From the NCBI GenBank assembly GCA_024698485.1, contig JAILRC010000079.1, positions 1 through 64,000 of the forward strand: a stretch of 64,000 nucleotides of DNA, written 5' to 3'. The stretch is from Lachnospiraceae bacterium (GTDB lineage: Bacteria > Bacillota > Clostridia > Lachnospirales > Lachnospiraceae). How positions within the stretch are numbered: the stretch's first letter is position 1; the number at the start of each line of letters is the position of its first letter. This document shows, in pieces, positions 7,900 to 15,837 of the stretch. Both the position numbers and the translations under genes were made by a program. The notes under the pieces were generated by a model. That model searched no databases. It had not been told where the DNA came from and worked only from the letters and a program-made list of their open reading frames with translations.

Positions 7900-9084
7900 T
7901 CACTCTACTGTGACTGTAATGTCTGCAAAGTTGTCAGATGAAATGGATGCGCTGAAGCTGCCGCCTTCCGAAAGATCTATGGCAGAAAGATCTGCGGTGT
8001 AGGTAGCCGTTCCGCTTACAAGATCCGCGGTAAGCACCACTGTCCTCTTTGCCTGCCTGCCCGAGCCCACGGTGTAGGTCACTGTAAGGACGGGCTTCTG
8101 CATATTCTTAAAATTGCTGTCGGAAAGGGTGAATGTTGCATCACTGCGCTTTGCGGTGATGGCTGCTCCTTTGTACTGAGGCTTCACATAAACGCCCTCG
8201 ATGTCATATTCATAAGTTGCATCGGGCATGATGTAGAACACCTTTGTAATGGTCTTTCCTTCAAGCTTCGCAAGTTCCGTAAGGTTGTCCCATCCGCTGA
8301 TACGTGTGTTGCGGGTGCTGTCCTTCGAAATGTTGAAGGAGAACTCATAGGGCTGTACCCATATGCTCTGGAGAGCTTCGAGGCCCACCTTCAGTCCGTC
8401 GGAAGTTTCCACGATGATACCGCAGATGGCTGAGTTGATGTCGAAGTCGTCCTCACGGCCGTTACGGAGATGTGTCTCGGAAGTGTCATAGAGGCATACA
8501 AGATAGTCGCCCCAGTTGCTGGAAGTTGAAAGTGATGTGGTGGCATCCTTTACAACCGCTGCTGTGTGGAAGGTCGTTTCAGAATAGGAAGCCTTGTCTC
8601 CGCTAATGCTTACCGTCTTGAACTGGGCGGGAGCTTCCTTTCCGTTAAGTACGAAACTGGGGTTGATCTTGGCATATGCATCTGCCTGATCCTCAGGCAC
8701 CGCAACATTAACGTTCTTTACGCCCAGGATGTGATAGCCTGCGGCATTTGTCTCAGCATCCACAAAGTCCGTATACATGTTGGACATTATGGCGTTCTTT
8801 TTATTTGTAGCCGATGTTACCGCGTCAAAGCCCTCTGTGGAAGTAACGTCGCCGGAGTAATACTCGGCATATGTGAGTGAGGCCGTTCCGTATACGTAGG
8901 TCACGGGTGTGGGAGTGGGTGTTGAAACAGTCTGGGGTGCGGACTCGCTGCTTTCAGAAGATGCTGCAACAGGTGTTTTAGTGTTCGTTGCAGCCACAGG
9001 ATCCTCCGCCGATTTACCGCAGCCCGCAAGTACTGTAGCGCAGGTTAAAGCCGCTGCGATAGAGAGTGTGATTAGTTTTTTCAT
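7900..9084 (-). CDS. Secreted lipoprotein with Tp47-like features and a flavinylation-like motif
   Basis: 394 residues from ATG 9084 (AGAAAGGAT upstream; the track start is 24 bases earlier). Lipobox LAGC puts the lipid-anchored cysteine at 22; a Ser/Thr/Pro-rich linker follows (~25-62). The rest looks like beta-rich extracellular domains and reminds me of proteins annotated with penicillin-binding protein Tp47 domain C; this family call is from memory and tentative. Residues 87-93 read DAVTSAT, close to the D-x-x-(S/T)-(G/S)-A-T pattern flavinylated by ApbE. With apbE and an FMN-bind reductase next door, an extracellular flavoprotein electron carrier is possible (inference). It has its own promoter and a double operator. 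Confidence 0.65.
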   Translation of the reverse strand: MKKLITLSIAAALTCATVLAGCGKSAEDPVAATNTKTPVAASSESSESAPQTVSTPTPTPVTYVYGTASLTYAEYYSGDVTSTEGFDAVTSATNKKNAIMSNMYTDFVDAETNAAGYHILGVKNVNVAVPEDQADAYAKINPSFVLNGKEAPAQFKTVSISGDKASYSETTFHTAAVVKDATTSLSTSSNWGDYLVCLYDTSETHLRNGREDDFDINSAICGIIVETSDGLKVGLEALQSIWVQPYEFSFNISKDSTRNTRISGWDNLTELAKLEGKTITKVFYIMPDATYEYDIEGVYVKPQYKGAAITAKRSDATFTLSDSNFKNMQKPVLTVTYTVGSGRQAKRTVVLTADLVSGTATYTADLSAIDLSEGGSFSASISSDNFADITVTVE

Positions 9085-9100
9085 ATAAAATCCTTTCTGG

Positions 9101-9128
9101 TTAGCCATTGCTAATTAGCAGGCGCTAA
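9101..9128. promoter_or_regulatory. Two back-to-back TTAGC-N4-GCTAA operator sites
   Basis: Two 14-bp inverted repeats, TTAGC-catt-GCTAA (9101-9114) and TTAGC-aggc-GCTAA (9115-9128), abut exactly. The whole forms a larger symmetric palindrome with GTTAGC and GCTAAC as outer arms around GCTAATTAGC. It lies just downstream of the predicted transcription start of the lipoprotein gene, a repressor roadblock position. The half-site resembles both MarR-type and DtxR-type sites. Confidence 0.7.
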
Positions 9129-9138
9129 CTGAGGCATG

Positions 9139-9167
9139 ATTCTAAACCAAAGTTTATACTTTGTCAA
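9139..9167 (-). promoter_or_regulatory. Sigma-A promoter of the lipoprotein gene
   Basis: The minus strand carries a perfect -35 TTGACA (9162-9167), a 17-base spacer and -10 TAGAAT (9139-9144). The start point should fall near 9132, directly against the double operator. Confidence 0.8.
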
Positions 9168-9175
9168 TATTTATT

Positions 9176-9237
9176 AAAAAAATGATCACCCGCGGAGATT
9201 TTCATTACTGTTCACACGGATTTTCTCCCATGGGTGA
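9176..9237 (-). terminator. Terminator after thiamine pyrophosphokinase gene
   Basis: The minus strand forms a two-part stem, TCACCC/GGGTGA then GGAGA/TCTCC pairing around a loop, followed by ATCATTTTTTT. It sits within 70 bases of the kinase stop codon. Confidence 0.65.
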
Positions 9238-9241
9238 CCGC

Positions 9242-9862
9242 TTATCTTTCATATCTTGAACAGATTACCAGTAAAATGCCCTTCTTCACCGATATCCTTG
9301 CCTCTTCATCCTCCCACTCGTTGCTTACGCCGATGGGAAATGAATTTGTAACGACTGCATCTTTAAGAGGATACTTCGTTCCCGTGATGCTGACGCCCTC
9401 GGACCTGTCGGAAATGCTGAAGACAGAAAGGGAAAAACCGGGCTTTTTCTTAAGGACAATTTCCCCGTCCTTAATGATCCGCATCTCTTCGTCCCGTCCG
9501 TATATGCCTGCCTTAAGGCCGTGTTCCGCAGCATAGACGCAGCTCTGGATGTTGGCATAGGCGTGGTCCGCCCTTCCGCCAAGGGCGCAGCAGAGCACCA
9601 CCTCGGATGCACCGTTCTCCACCGCATATTTGACCGCTGCCATGGTGTCCGTGTCATCCTTCTCGCAAGGATACTTCTTAACGGGTATGCCTTCGTCCAC
9701 AGCCCCGTCAAAGGAATCAAAGTCCGCTATCACCAGATCCGGACGCACATTTTCTTTTACGGCATATGCATAGCCCCTGTCGCAGGCTATGACGAAATCT
9801 TCATTTTGAATCTCAGGAAGGGCGTCAAACTCCCCTCCCGAAATGATCACACATCTTTTCAT
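9242..9862 (-). CDS. Thiamine pyrophosphokinase
   Basis: About 206 residues, normal for thiamine diphosphokinase, which transfers pyrophosphate from ATP to thiamine in the cytoplasm. Visible family motifs: VIACDRGYAYA, PDLVIADFDS (Asp-rich catalytic loop), YPCEKDDTDTMAAVKYA, and LGGRADHAYANI. The C-terminal beta domain that closes the thiamine site follows. ATG at 9862 is preferred to the TTG of the ORF track; it comes two bases after the S66 peptidase stop, so the two genes are coupled. A terminator follows. Confidence 0.92.
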   Translation of the reverse strand: MKRCVIISGGEFDALPEIQNEDFVIACDRGYAYAVKENVRPDLVIADFDSFDGAVDEGIPVKKYPCEKDDTDTMAAVKYAVENGASEVVLCCALGGRADHAYANIQSCVYAAEHGLKAGIYGRDEEMRIIKDGEIVLKKKPGFSLSVFSISDRSEGVSITGTKYPLKDAVVTNSFPIGVSNEWEDEEARISVKKGILLVICSRYER

Positions 9863-9863
9863 A

Positions 9864-10904
9864 TCATTCAAATCTCATTTTCACTTTGATGTTATCGTCG
9901 GCAGAGATCTCTGCCATAGCTCCCGTAACAAAAGGGATCGCAGGAGGAAGATGCCCCAGATCCGCATCCATGATGACGGGGACGTTGTATTTTTCAATGA
10001 CTCCCAGCACCGCATCATACATGTTCATCCCAAACATCTCTTCTCCGAAATGAAAAGGCCTTCCGATGACAAAGCCTTTGACATATTTAAACCAACCTGC
10101 TTCATCCATCTGCCAGAATGCACGTCTTAAAGAAATAGGGTTGAGATCGCAGCTTTCCAGAAACCATATGAAACCGTCTTCTCTGTACTTTTCAAGGAAG
10201 TCTGCAGTCTTGTCGAATCGTGTGCCCAAGAGCGTCACCAGACAATCGATGCAGCCTCCCAAAAGTCGTCCCGTAAAGGGAACGTTCCTCTTAAAACCGC
10301 CTCCGAAGACCAGTTTCTTTTCCCCGTTCAGGTTCAGATCGGCGCAAGGGTCTGTCTCTCCTTCCTTTTCGGAAAGTTCGAAGGAGGGGAAGCCGGTAAA
10401 TGTGATGCCGTTTCCTTCAAATCCCTCCCCCGTAAGAAGGCTTTCTGCCTGCTTTAGGCTCTCATGGAGTGTATGCATTGCAAAGCCCGAAATGCAGGGT
10501 CCGTATATGCTGGCTGTGTCACAGAGAGTGGTGAGGAGGTAGGTAAAGTTCGTATTGTCGGAGTAGCCCATGAACCACTTGGGATCCGCCTTTCTGATGC
10601 TGTCCCAGTCCACAAAGGACAGGTCTTCGCACATAGTCTCTCCGCCTCCGCAGGAGATCAGTACATCCACATCTTTTCTCCTGTAAAAATCCATAAACTC
10701 ATCGGCGCACTTTTCGGGAGTGTTGCTCTTTCCAATGCCCTTGTCCTCGTGGGCGTTGGGTCCTTCCTTTATTTTGTAGCCCTTGCTCTCAAAGAGTTTT
10801 TCCGCGAAGTCGGTTCTTGAGATGTAGGGTTCGGTGGAAGCCCCGAAGGAAGGGGCGATGAGGCCTATGGTACCCTTTGGGGGTAAAAACTTGGGATAGC
10901 GCAT
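9864..10904 (-). CDS. S66 family LD-carboxypeptidase / MccF-like serine peptidase
   Basis: About 346 residues. The fold and motifs match the LD-carboxypeptidase/microcin C self-immunity family: IGLIAPSFG at the N-terminus, ISCGGGETM, nucleophile Ser in MGYSDNTNFT, the C-terminal acidic region, and catalytic His in ADLGHLPPAIPF. The length and insertions look more like the MccF branch than peptidoglycan LdcA, so the substrate could be murein tetrapeptide or an acylated nucleotide. AAGGAG before ATG 10904 sets the start. Cytoplasmic, no signal peptide. Confidence 0.88.
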   Translation of the reverse strand: MRYPKFLPPKGTIGLIAPSFGASTEPYISRTDFAEKLFESKGYKIKEGPNAHEDKGIGKSNTPEKCADEFMDFYRRKDVDVLISCGGGETMCEDLSFVDWDSIRKADPKWFMGYSDNTNFTYLLTTLCDTASIYGPCISGFAMHTLHESLKQAESLLTGEGFEGNGITFTGFPSFELSEKEGETDPCADLNLNGEKKLVFGGGFKRNVPFTGRLLGGCIDCLVTLLGTRFDKTADFLEKYREDGFIWFLESCDLNPISLRRAFWQMDEAGWFKYVKGFVIGRPFHFGEEMFGMNMYDAVLGVIEKYNVPVIMDADLGHLPPAIPFVTGAMAEISADDNIKVKMRFE

Positions 10905-10939
10905 ATGTGAGCTCCTTTTTGTAAACAATCGTGAACTTA

Positions 10940-10970
10940 TTAAGAAGAGCCACGATCAAGTCATGGCTCT
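10940..10970 (-). terminator. Hairpin after the GH43-like gene
   Basis: On the minus strand AGAGCCA / TGGCTCT forms a 7-bp stem with an 11-base loop, followed by TCTTAATAAG. The U-tract is poor, so it may be a weak terminator or an mRNA-protecting hairpin between the GH43-like and S66 peptidase genes. Confidence 0.4.
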
Positions 10971-10977
10971 GTAAATG

Positions 10978-11934
10978 TTATCTGTTGTAGGATTCGGCAT
11001 CGTAATCGAAGGCTTTTATGCGGTCATATTCCTCCTCGCTGATGGCAAGGACCGTACCGTGTTTAAAGCCGTAGGGATAGGAAAAATCAGCATCCGCTCT
11101 TTTGAACACGGCTGTGGAGATGTCGCTGCTCCTGAAGGGCACATAGCCCTGTCCCTTCCCCTTTGCTCCGAAGAAATCCAGGAAAAGGTTGTAGCCTCCG
11201 TTTTCAAGCCTGCAGGCTGTGGGAGCTTCGTAAGCGGAAGGACCGCCGTTGAGGCCGTTCATTTCCTCGTCAAACTCATATCGACGCCTGAAAGGCCCCG
11301 TGATGCAGTCGGATTCCAGCATGATCACGGCGCAGGGTTCTTTGTCGCTCTTTACCCACAGGTAGAACTTGCCCTTCTCTTCCACCATGCAGGAATCGAT
11401 AACTCCGCTGTCTTCCTTTGCATACAATACTTCGGGCTTTGTGAAATGCTCAAAGTCCTTTGTTTTTGTGTAATAAATGGCCATGCGCATATCCTTGTCG
11501 ATCTGTGGAGATGACCAGTGAAGGATGAACTCTCCCGTCTTTTTGTCCTGGATCACATCAGGTGCCCAACAGCATCCCGAGCCGGGTTCACGCACCGGAA
11601 GGGCTTTTTCCTCGGACCAGTGGAGAAGGTCTTCCGATTCCCACATCATGAGACAGTTACTGCCTTCACGCTGCACCTTGCGCCAGCTGTTGTTGTACAC
11701 GTTCCTCATCATATAAGAAAGACTGAGATCCGTGGCTATGATATAGAACTTTCCGTTGTCGGCTCTTGCTATGGTGGCGTCACGGACGCCCTTTTCGTTC
11801 AGCATGGCCCAGAGTACGGGCTGCCCGTCATTTATGGCTTCCCATGTAAACCCGTCCTTGCTTACGGCAAAGTAGATCTGCTCTCCGTCAGGGGTTCTTT
11901 TTTCTTTAAAATGTACGAATAAAAAGTGCTGCAT
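10978..11934 (-). CDS. GH43-like five-bladed propeller glycosidase
   Basis: 318 residues with no signal peptide, so cytoplasmic. It shows the repeated blade pattern of the glycoside hydrolase family 43/62/32 superfamily: VRDATIARADNGKFYIIATD, CCWAPDVIQDKKTGEFILHWSS, and GPSAYEAPTA in the later blade, with acidic residues at the expected catalytic positions. Relatives act on arabinose- or xylose-containing oligosaccharides; the exact substrate cannot be read. GGGAGG four bases before ATG 11934 fixes the start, 18 bases inside the track start. It follows the esterase gene by 24 bases and is probably co-transcribed with it. Confidence 0.8.
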   Translation of the reverse strand: MQHFLFVHFKEKRTPDGEQIYFAVSKDGFTWEAINDGQPVLWAMLNEKGVRDATIARADNGKFYIIATDLSLSYMMRNVYNNSWRKVQREGSNCLMMWESEDLLHWSEEKALPVREPGSGCCWAPDVIQDKKTGEFILHWSSPQIDKDMRMAIYYTKTKDFEHFTKPEVLYAKEDSGVIDSCMVEEKGKFYLWVKSDKEPCAVIMLESDCITGPFRRRYEFDEEMNGLNGGPSAYEAPTACRLENGGYNLFLDFFGAKGKGQGYVPFRSSDISTAVFKRADADFSYPYGFKHGTVLAISEEEYDRIKAFDYDAESYNR

Positions 11935-11958
11935 AGATCCTCCCAAAAGCATTATATC

Positions 11959-13755
11959 TTATTTTGACATCCAACCCTGCCATTTGTCAAGGATTGCAAA
12001 CAATTCGTGTTCTCTTTCTTCGATCATGGAAATGTTGGTTCCGAATTCCATCACATCCGAAGAACTAAGGTTCTGCTCCCATGTGGGAAGTCCTTCGCCG
12101 TTGGGATCTCCCGTCTTTGCAAAATTCAGGAAGTAGCTCTTCATGATCTTGCTCAGGTTCCTGTCGGTTTCGTCATAAAGGTTCGAATCCCCGGGAATGT
12201 TACCGTAGAGGTAGACTTCCTCTCCGCTGTGCCAAGGCCCCAGACGGCCGTTTTCCTTCGTGAAATAGTACTGGTAAACGGGGATATGGTTTCTCACCGC
12301 CATACGGTTCAGACAATAGTGAGGATAGTCGAAAAACACCGCGCCCCAGATCTCTCTCCAGTTGTCTTTTGCTTCTTCGTCTGTGACGGCAGGGTAGAGT
12401 TTAAGGACCTCCTCGGCATATTTTCCGAAGTACCCCTTCACCATACCTTCGTAGTTCTTGAGTTTTGCATGTCCGAATATAAGGAACGCATCCGATTCCC
12501 TGCGGTTGTACCCGTGAAGGATCTCCGCCTCGTTCATCTCCCCTGCCAGATAGCTCTCGTAGGGTGTTTTTATAAGGGCATATCCGTCCACGGTGATATG
12601 ATGTTCGCTGTCCGCAGCCGAAACTATGTCTTCAGCTTTAATTTCCCTCATTTCGGAAACGTTTGAACATCCGTACTTTTTCTTTAATGCCGCTCCACTC
12701 TTCAAGGCATCCTTTAAGGAACGGAAAGAATGAGTGGGATTTACGGGTACTACCGTTGAGCTTTCAAGCACCGCACGTTTGAACAGTCCTTTTGCCAAAG
12801 GCGAAACACACAGTGCACTGACGGAAGCCGAACCTGCCGATTCACCCGCCAGAGTCACATTTGAGGGGTCCCCTCCGAAAGCCGCTATGTTTTCCTGTAC
12901 CCATCTGAGCGCTTCGATCTGATCCAAAAGGCCGTAGTTTCCCGTGGTTCCCACAGGTGACTCATTTATAAGTTCTTCATCGGCATAGAATCCGAAAACG
13001 CCCAGTCTATAACCCATGTTGACAACGATGACGCCTTCCCTTGCCAGGCCTTCCCCACTGTAATCGGCATACCAAGGCTGGCCTGTCTGAAGGGAACCGC
13101 CGTGGACATAGACTATGACAGGAAGATCTTCCTGCATTCCCGCAGGTTTCCATATGTTGAGATACAGGCTGTCCTCACTTACGGGAGGAGTAAAATTGTC
13201 CTTTAAAGAGATCTTGTAATCATGGAAACCTATGATCTGTGCCAGGGAATTGTAAATAGGAAGATGGGTGGGCTGCATGCTCATGGGTGCAAACTCGTCC
13301 GCTTCCAGCACTCCTTTCCAGTCTTCCGCAGGCTCGGGGGCTTTCCAGCGCAGTTCTCCCACAGGTGACTTGGCATAGGGTATACCCGCATATATCTCGA
13401 TAATGCCGTCTTCGCTCAGAACACCCCGGAGCTGACCGTTCTTAACGGTAACTATATCAGTCTTTACGGGGTTTTTGTGGTCCACTGCTTTGATAGCCCT
13501 GACAGGAGGCCATGTAAAAAACAGCGTCATGGCAAAAAGCACCAGCCAGGACCCCCAGAACATCGCCTTGAAGGGCCATCTCATCCTGCTGATCCGCTTA
13601 AGATAGACCATAAAAGCACTGCCGCTCACAATGATAATGGTGATAAAACCAACAAGGGTGTTTTTGTTGAGTTCAAGAACCGCAAGCATCAGTATGAACA
13701 CAAGGGCAAAAGCGATCTGAAACCCTATGGACAGGGATCTTTTCTCGTTTTTCAT
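11959..13755 (-). CDS. Membrane-anchored type B carboxylesterase
   Basis: 598 residues. Three hydrophobic segments at ~12-28, 33-52 and 64-82 anchor the protein; the catalytic domain (~100-598) then follows. Carboxylesterase type B motifs: GIPYAKSPVGELRW, EDSLYLNIWKP, oxyanion YVHGGSLQTG, nucleophile elbow GESAGSAS, and catalytic His in GPWHSGEEVY. The likely role is ester hydrolysis on small or glycan-linked substrates at the cell surface; the three-segment anchor is unusual for the family. AGAGG precedes the start. The leader upstream contains a 134-bp structured element. Pairing with the GH43-like gene hints at acyl-decorated hemicellulose (inference). Confidence 0.88.
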   Translation of the reverse strand: MKNEKRSLSIGFQIAFALVFILMLAVLELNKNTLVGFITIIIVSGSAFMVYLKRISRMRWPFKAMFWGSWLVLFAMTLFFTWPPVRAIKAVDHKNPVKTDIVTVKNGQLRGVLSEDGIIEIYAGIPYAKSPVGELRWKAPEPAEDWKGVLEADEFAPMSMQPTHLPIYNSLAQIIGFHDYKISLKDNFTPPVSEDSLYLNIWKPAGMQEDLPVIVYVHGGSLQTGQPWYADYSGEGLAREGVIVVNMGYRLGVFGFYADEELINESPVGTTGNYGLLDQIEALRWVQENIAAFGGDPSNVTLAGESAGSASVSALCVSPLAKGLFKRAVLESSTVVPVNPTHSFRSLKDALKSGAALKKKYGCSNVSEMREIKAEDIVSAADSEHHITVDGYALIKTPYESYLAGEMNEAEILHGYNRRESDAFLIFGHAKLKNYEGMVKGYFGKYAEEVLKLYPAVTDEEAKDNWREIWGAVFFDYPHYCLNRMAVRNHIPVYQYYFTKENGRLGPWHSGEEVYLYGNIPGDSNLYDETDRNLSKIMKSYFLNFAKTGDPNGEGLPTWEQNLSSSDVMEFGTNISMIEEREHELFAILDKWQGWMSK

Positions 13756-13783
13756 AGAAATTACCTCTCATTCATGCATATTT

Positions 13784-13917
13784 TTTGCCGTTCACCCGCT
13801 CACACCCCATACAATGTGGTTGTGAGCTTTACTGCTACGCAGGATGCATAAGATGCTAAAACTCTTTGAAAGCAAGCTTTCAGAGTTGTAGCATCTTATG
13901 CATCTGTGAATGGCAAA
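13784..13917. repeat. 134-bp foldable element in the esterase leader
   Basis: Outer arms TTTGCCGTTCAC (13784-13795) and GTGAATGGCAAA (13906-13917) pair fully if one G-T pair is allowed. Inside are a hairpin GCTCACA/TGTGAGC (13798-13827) and a long hairpin (13843-13904) with 16-bp perfect arms GATGCATAAGATGCTA / TAGCATCTTATGCATC. The plan is a three-way junction or a miniature palindromic mobile element (MITE). Plus-strand RNA pairs slightly better than minus-strand RNA. Confidence 0.65.
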
Positions 13918-13988
13918 GACAGATTTCTTCTTTACCAAGATACACTATCCATGTGTTCATATACAAATTATATTACTATAAACAATTA

Positions 13989-14025
13989 ATGTCCCGTCAG
14001 GGACAGCTCCCTGCGGGACATTTTT
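13989..14025. terminator. Strong hairpin after the discoidin-like gene
   Basis: ATGTCCCG...CGGGACAT encloses a second stem CAGGGA/TCCCTG. TTTTT follows on the plus strand; on the minus strand, where the gene lies, the tail is TTAATTGTTT. Probably a terminator for the 14029 operon despite the weaker U-tract on that side. Confidence 0.6.
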
Positions 14026-14028
14026 CCG

Positions 14029-14820
14029 TCATCTGTTTTCGGTTCCGTACACTTCGATCTGTGTGAGAGCAGGGAATGGCGAAGGATCGTCAGCCTTTAC
14101 GAGACCGTCAAGGCTGACAGATGTGATACCTTTACGGACTATTTTGAACACATGAGGTTCTCCTATCCTCTTTTCCATCCTAACGGTCTCGGTGCTCCCG
14201 TCCGAGAAAGTGAAAGTTCCGGCGATCCACCAGTTGTCATGAGGGAAATCGGCTCTGGTGTATAGTCTGATCTCGTCGATATCAACTTTGCGTCCGAAAT
14301 CGACGGTGATCTTTGCATCATCCTGTCTGTTGATTCCCCAGGACTCATAAGGCCATTCGCCGTGGGACTTGACCGCTATGATGCCGTCGGTGGCGTTTTT
14401 TGCTTCAAACACCGACTCTCCTCTGGTTTCAACATTGGCATATGCATGGGGATAAACTCCGAAATCCTCGTGTCTGTCAAAAGTGTTCAAAGCCAGATTT
14501 CTGTAGGCGTTGATCTCGAAATCCTCAGCTTTCCTGATCATAATATAATGTCTGCTTCCGGAAAACGCCAAAGGATTAAGGCTTTCCTTTTTTTCATAGA
14601 AGGGAATGGGGAAGGTGACCTCACTGCGCTTTATAAGCACAAAACTTTCCTGTATGGCTGCATCCACCCGCACCACATAGAAATTGTCGGGCTCAAGTCC
14701 CGCAAACTCCAGTACATCGCCTTTTCTGTATTCGCCGTTCCATGCCAGAACAGCCATGTCAGTTCCTTCCGCTTCCGCCTTGGGAACATGATCCCAATCA
14801 TTGTAAACCGTGATCTTCAT
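14029..14820 (-). CDS. Protein with discoidin-like (F5/8 type C) domain, function unknown
   Basis: 263 residues without a signal peptide or membrane segment. The second half (~115-260) resembles a galactose-binding jelly-roll: NLALNTFD, an Asn-Ala-Thr-Asp-Gly segment (NATDGI), WGINRQDDAKITVDFG and VDIDEIRLYTR are typical of discoidin-like carbohydrate-binding domains. The first ~110 residues are unassigned. GGAGG lies before the start, 12 bases after the DctP stop, so it is the last gene of the kinase-regulator-DctP operon. A cytoplasmic glycan-binding or glycan-modifying role is a guess. Confidence 0.55.
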   Translation of the reverse strand: MKITVYNDWDHVPKAEAEGTDMAVLAWNGEYRKGDVLEFAGLEPDNFYVVRVDAAIQESFVLIKRSEVTFPIPFYEKKESLNPLAFSGSRHYIMIRKAEDFEINAYRNLALNTFDRHEDFGVYPHAYANVETRGESVFEAKNATDGIIAVKSHGEWPYESWGINRQDDAKITVDFGRKVDIDEIRLYTRADFPHDNWWIAGTFTFSDGSTETVRMEKRIGEPHVFKIVRKGITSVSLDGLVKADDPSPFPALTQIEVYGTENR

Positions 14821-14832
14821 ATACGTCCTCCG

Positions 14833-15837
14833 CTACTGCTCCGATATCTTATTCAATATATCCATATATTCACTGCAGTACTTTTCATATATTGGCTGGA
14901 CCTTCTCCCTAAAGCGGGAGATCTCCTTCTTGCTGAGAGATGTCACCACGACTCCGTTATCAATGGCTGTCTCTCTGGACTTCTCAACTCTTTCGTTCCA
15001 GACTTTCCGTTCATATTCCGCAGAAGCGTCGGCACATTCCCGGATTATGGCCTTATCCTCGTCGGAAAGCAGGTTCCAGGTGTGTATGGAGCAGATCTGC
15101 ATCTCCGGAACTCTGGTGTGCTCGTCCTCGCAGAAATAATGGGCCACCTTGTAATGATCCGTATCTTCGTAGGAAGGCCAGTTATTCTCTGCCGCATCTA
15201 TGCTTCCCAGTTCAAGAGCGGAATAAACCTCTTCGTAGCTTAAGGGAACTGCCGTTGCTCCGAGACACTCCACCATGTCTATCATGAGATCCGACTGCTG
15301 TACCCTGATCTTCAAGCCTTCAAGATCTTCCAGTTTGCGTATGGGTTTCAAAGAATTGTAAAAACTCCTGGCCCCTGCATCATACCACGAAAGCCCGTAA
15401 AGATCCACTTCACTCACAAGATTAAGGAAATAATCTCCGATCTCCCCGTCCAATACAGACCACATATGCTTTGCATCATTGTAAATGTAGGGCATCTGGA
15501 GCACATTGAGAGCAGGCGAGAACTCCGCCAGCTGGGAAAGGGAGACTCTTGCGAAATCCACGCCCCCGTATCTCATCTGAGTCACCACATCAGCTTCACG
15601 CCCAAGTTTTCCCGAAGTATACACCAGAATCTTGATGCGCCCGTTTGTCTTTTCCTCCACAAGGGAAGCAAAATAGTAGGCTCCCATGGATGTGGGATAG
15701 CCGTCGGACTGGTTTTCCGCATAAGTGAAAACATATTCCGGCTCAGGCTTTTTATTTATTGTTTTGATGACGATCACAATTCCTGCAAGGACCATGACCG
15801 CTGCCGCCAATATCAGGGCGATATGTTTTTTCTTCAT
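14833..15837 (-). CDS. DctP-type TRAP solute-binding protein linked to a two-component system
   Basis: 334 residues. An uncleaved-looking N-terminal membrane segment (~6-26) lacks a lipobox cysteine, unlike the TRAP binding protein at 20627. The body has the DctP fold: VYTSGKLGREADV, FARVSLSQLAEF, the KLEDLEGLKIRVQQ segment with the substrate-contacting Arg, and ELGSIDAAENNWP. It overlaps the response regulator by four bases (ATGA) and follows the kinase, with no permease genes in the unit. This suggests a ligand-sensing partner of the kinase, although it could also feed the TRAP permease encoded downstream (inference). Confidence 0.85.
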   Translation of the reverse strand: MKKKHIALILAAAVMVLAGIVIVIKTINKKPEPEYVFTYAENQSDGYPTSMGAYYFASLVEEKTNGRIKILVYTSGKLGREADVVTQMRYGGVDFARVSLSQLAEFSPALNVLQMPYIYNDAKHMWSVLDGEIGDYFLNLVSEVDLYGLSWYDAGARSFYNSLKPIRKLEDLEGLKIRVQQSDLMIDMVECLGATAVPLSYEEVYSALELGSIDAAENNWPSYEDTDHYKVAHYFCEDEHTRVPEMQICSIHTWNLLSDEDKAIIRECADASAEYERKVWNERVEKSRETAIDNGVVVTSLSKKEISRFREKVQPIYEKYCSEYMDILNKISEQ

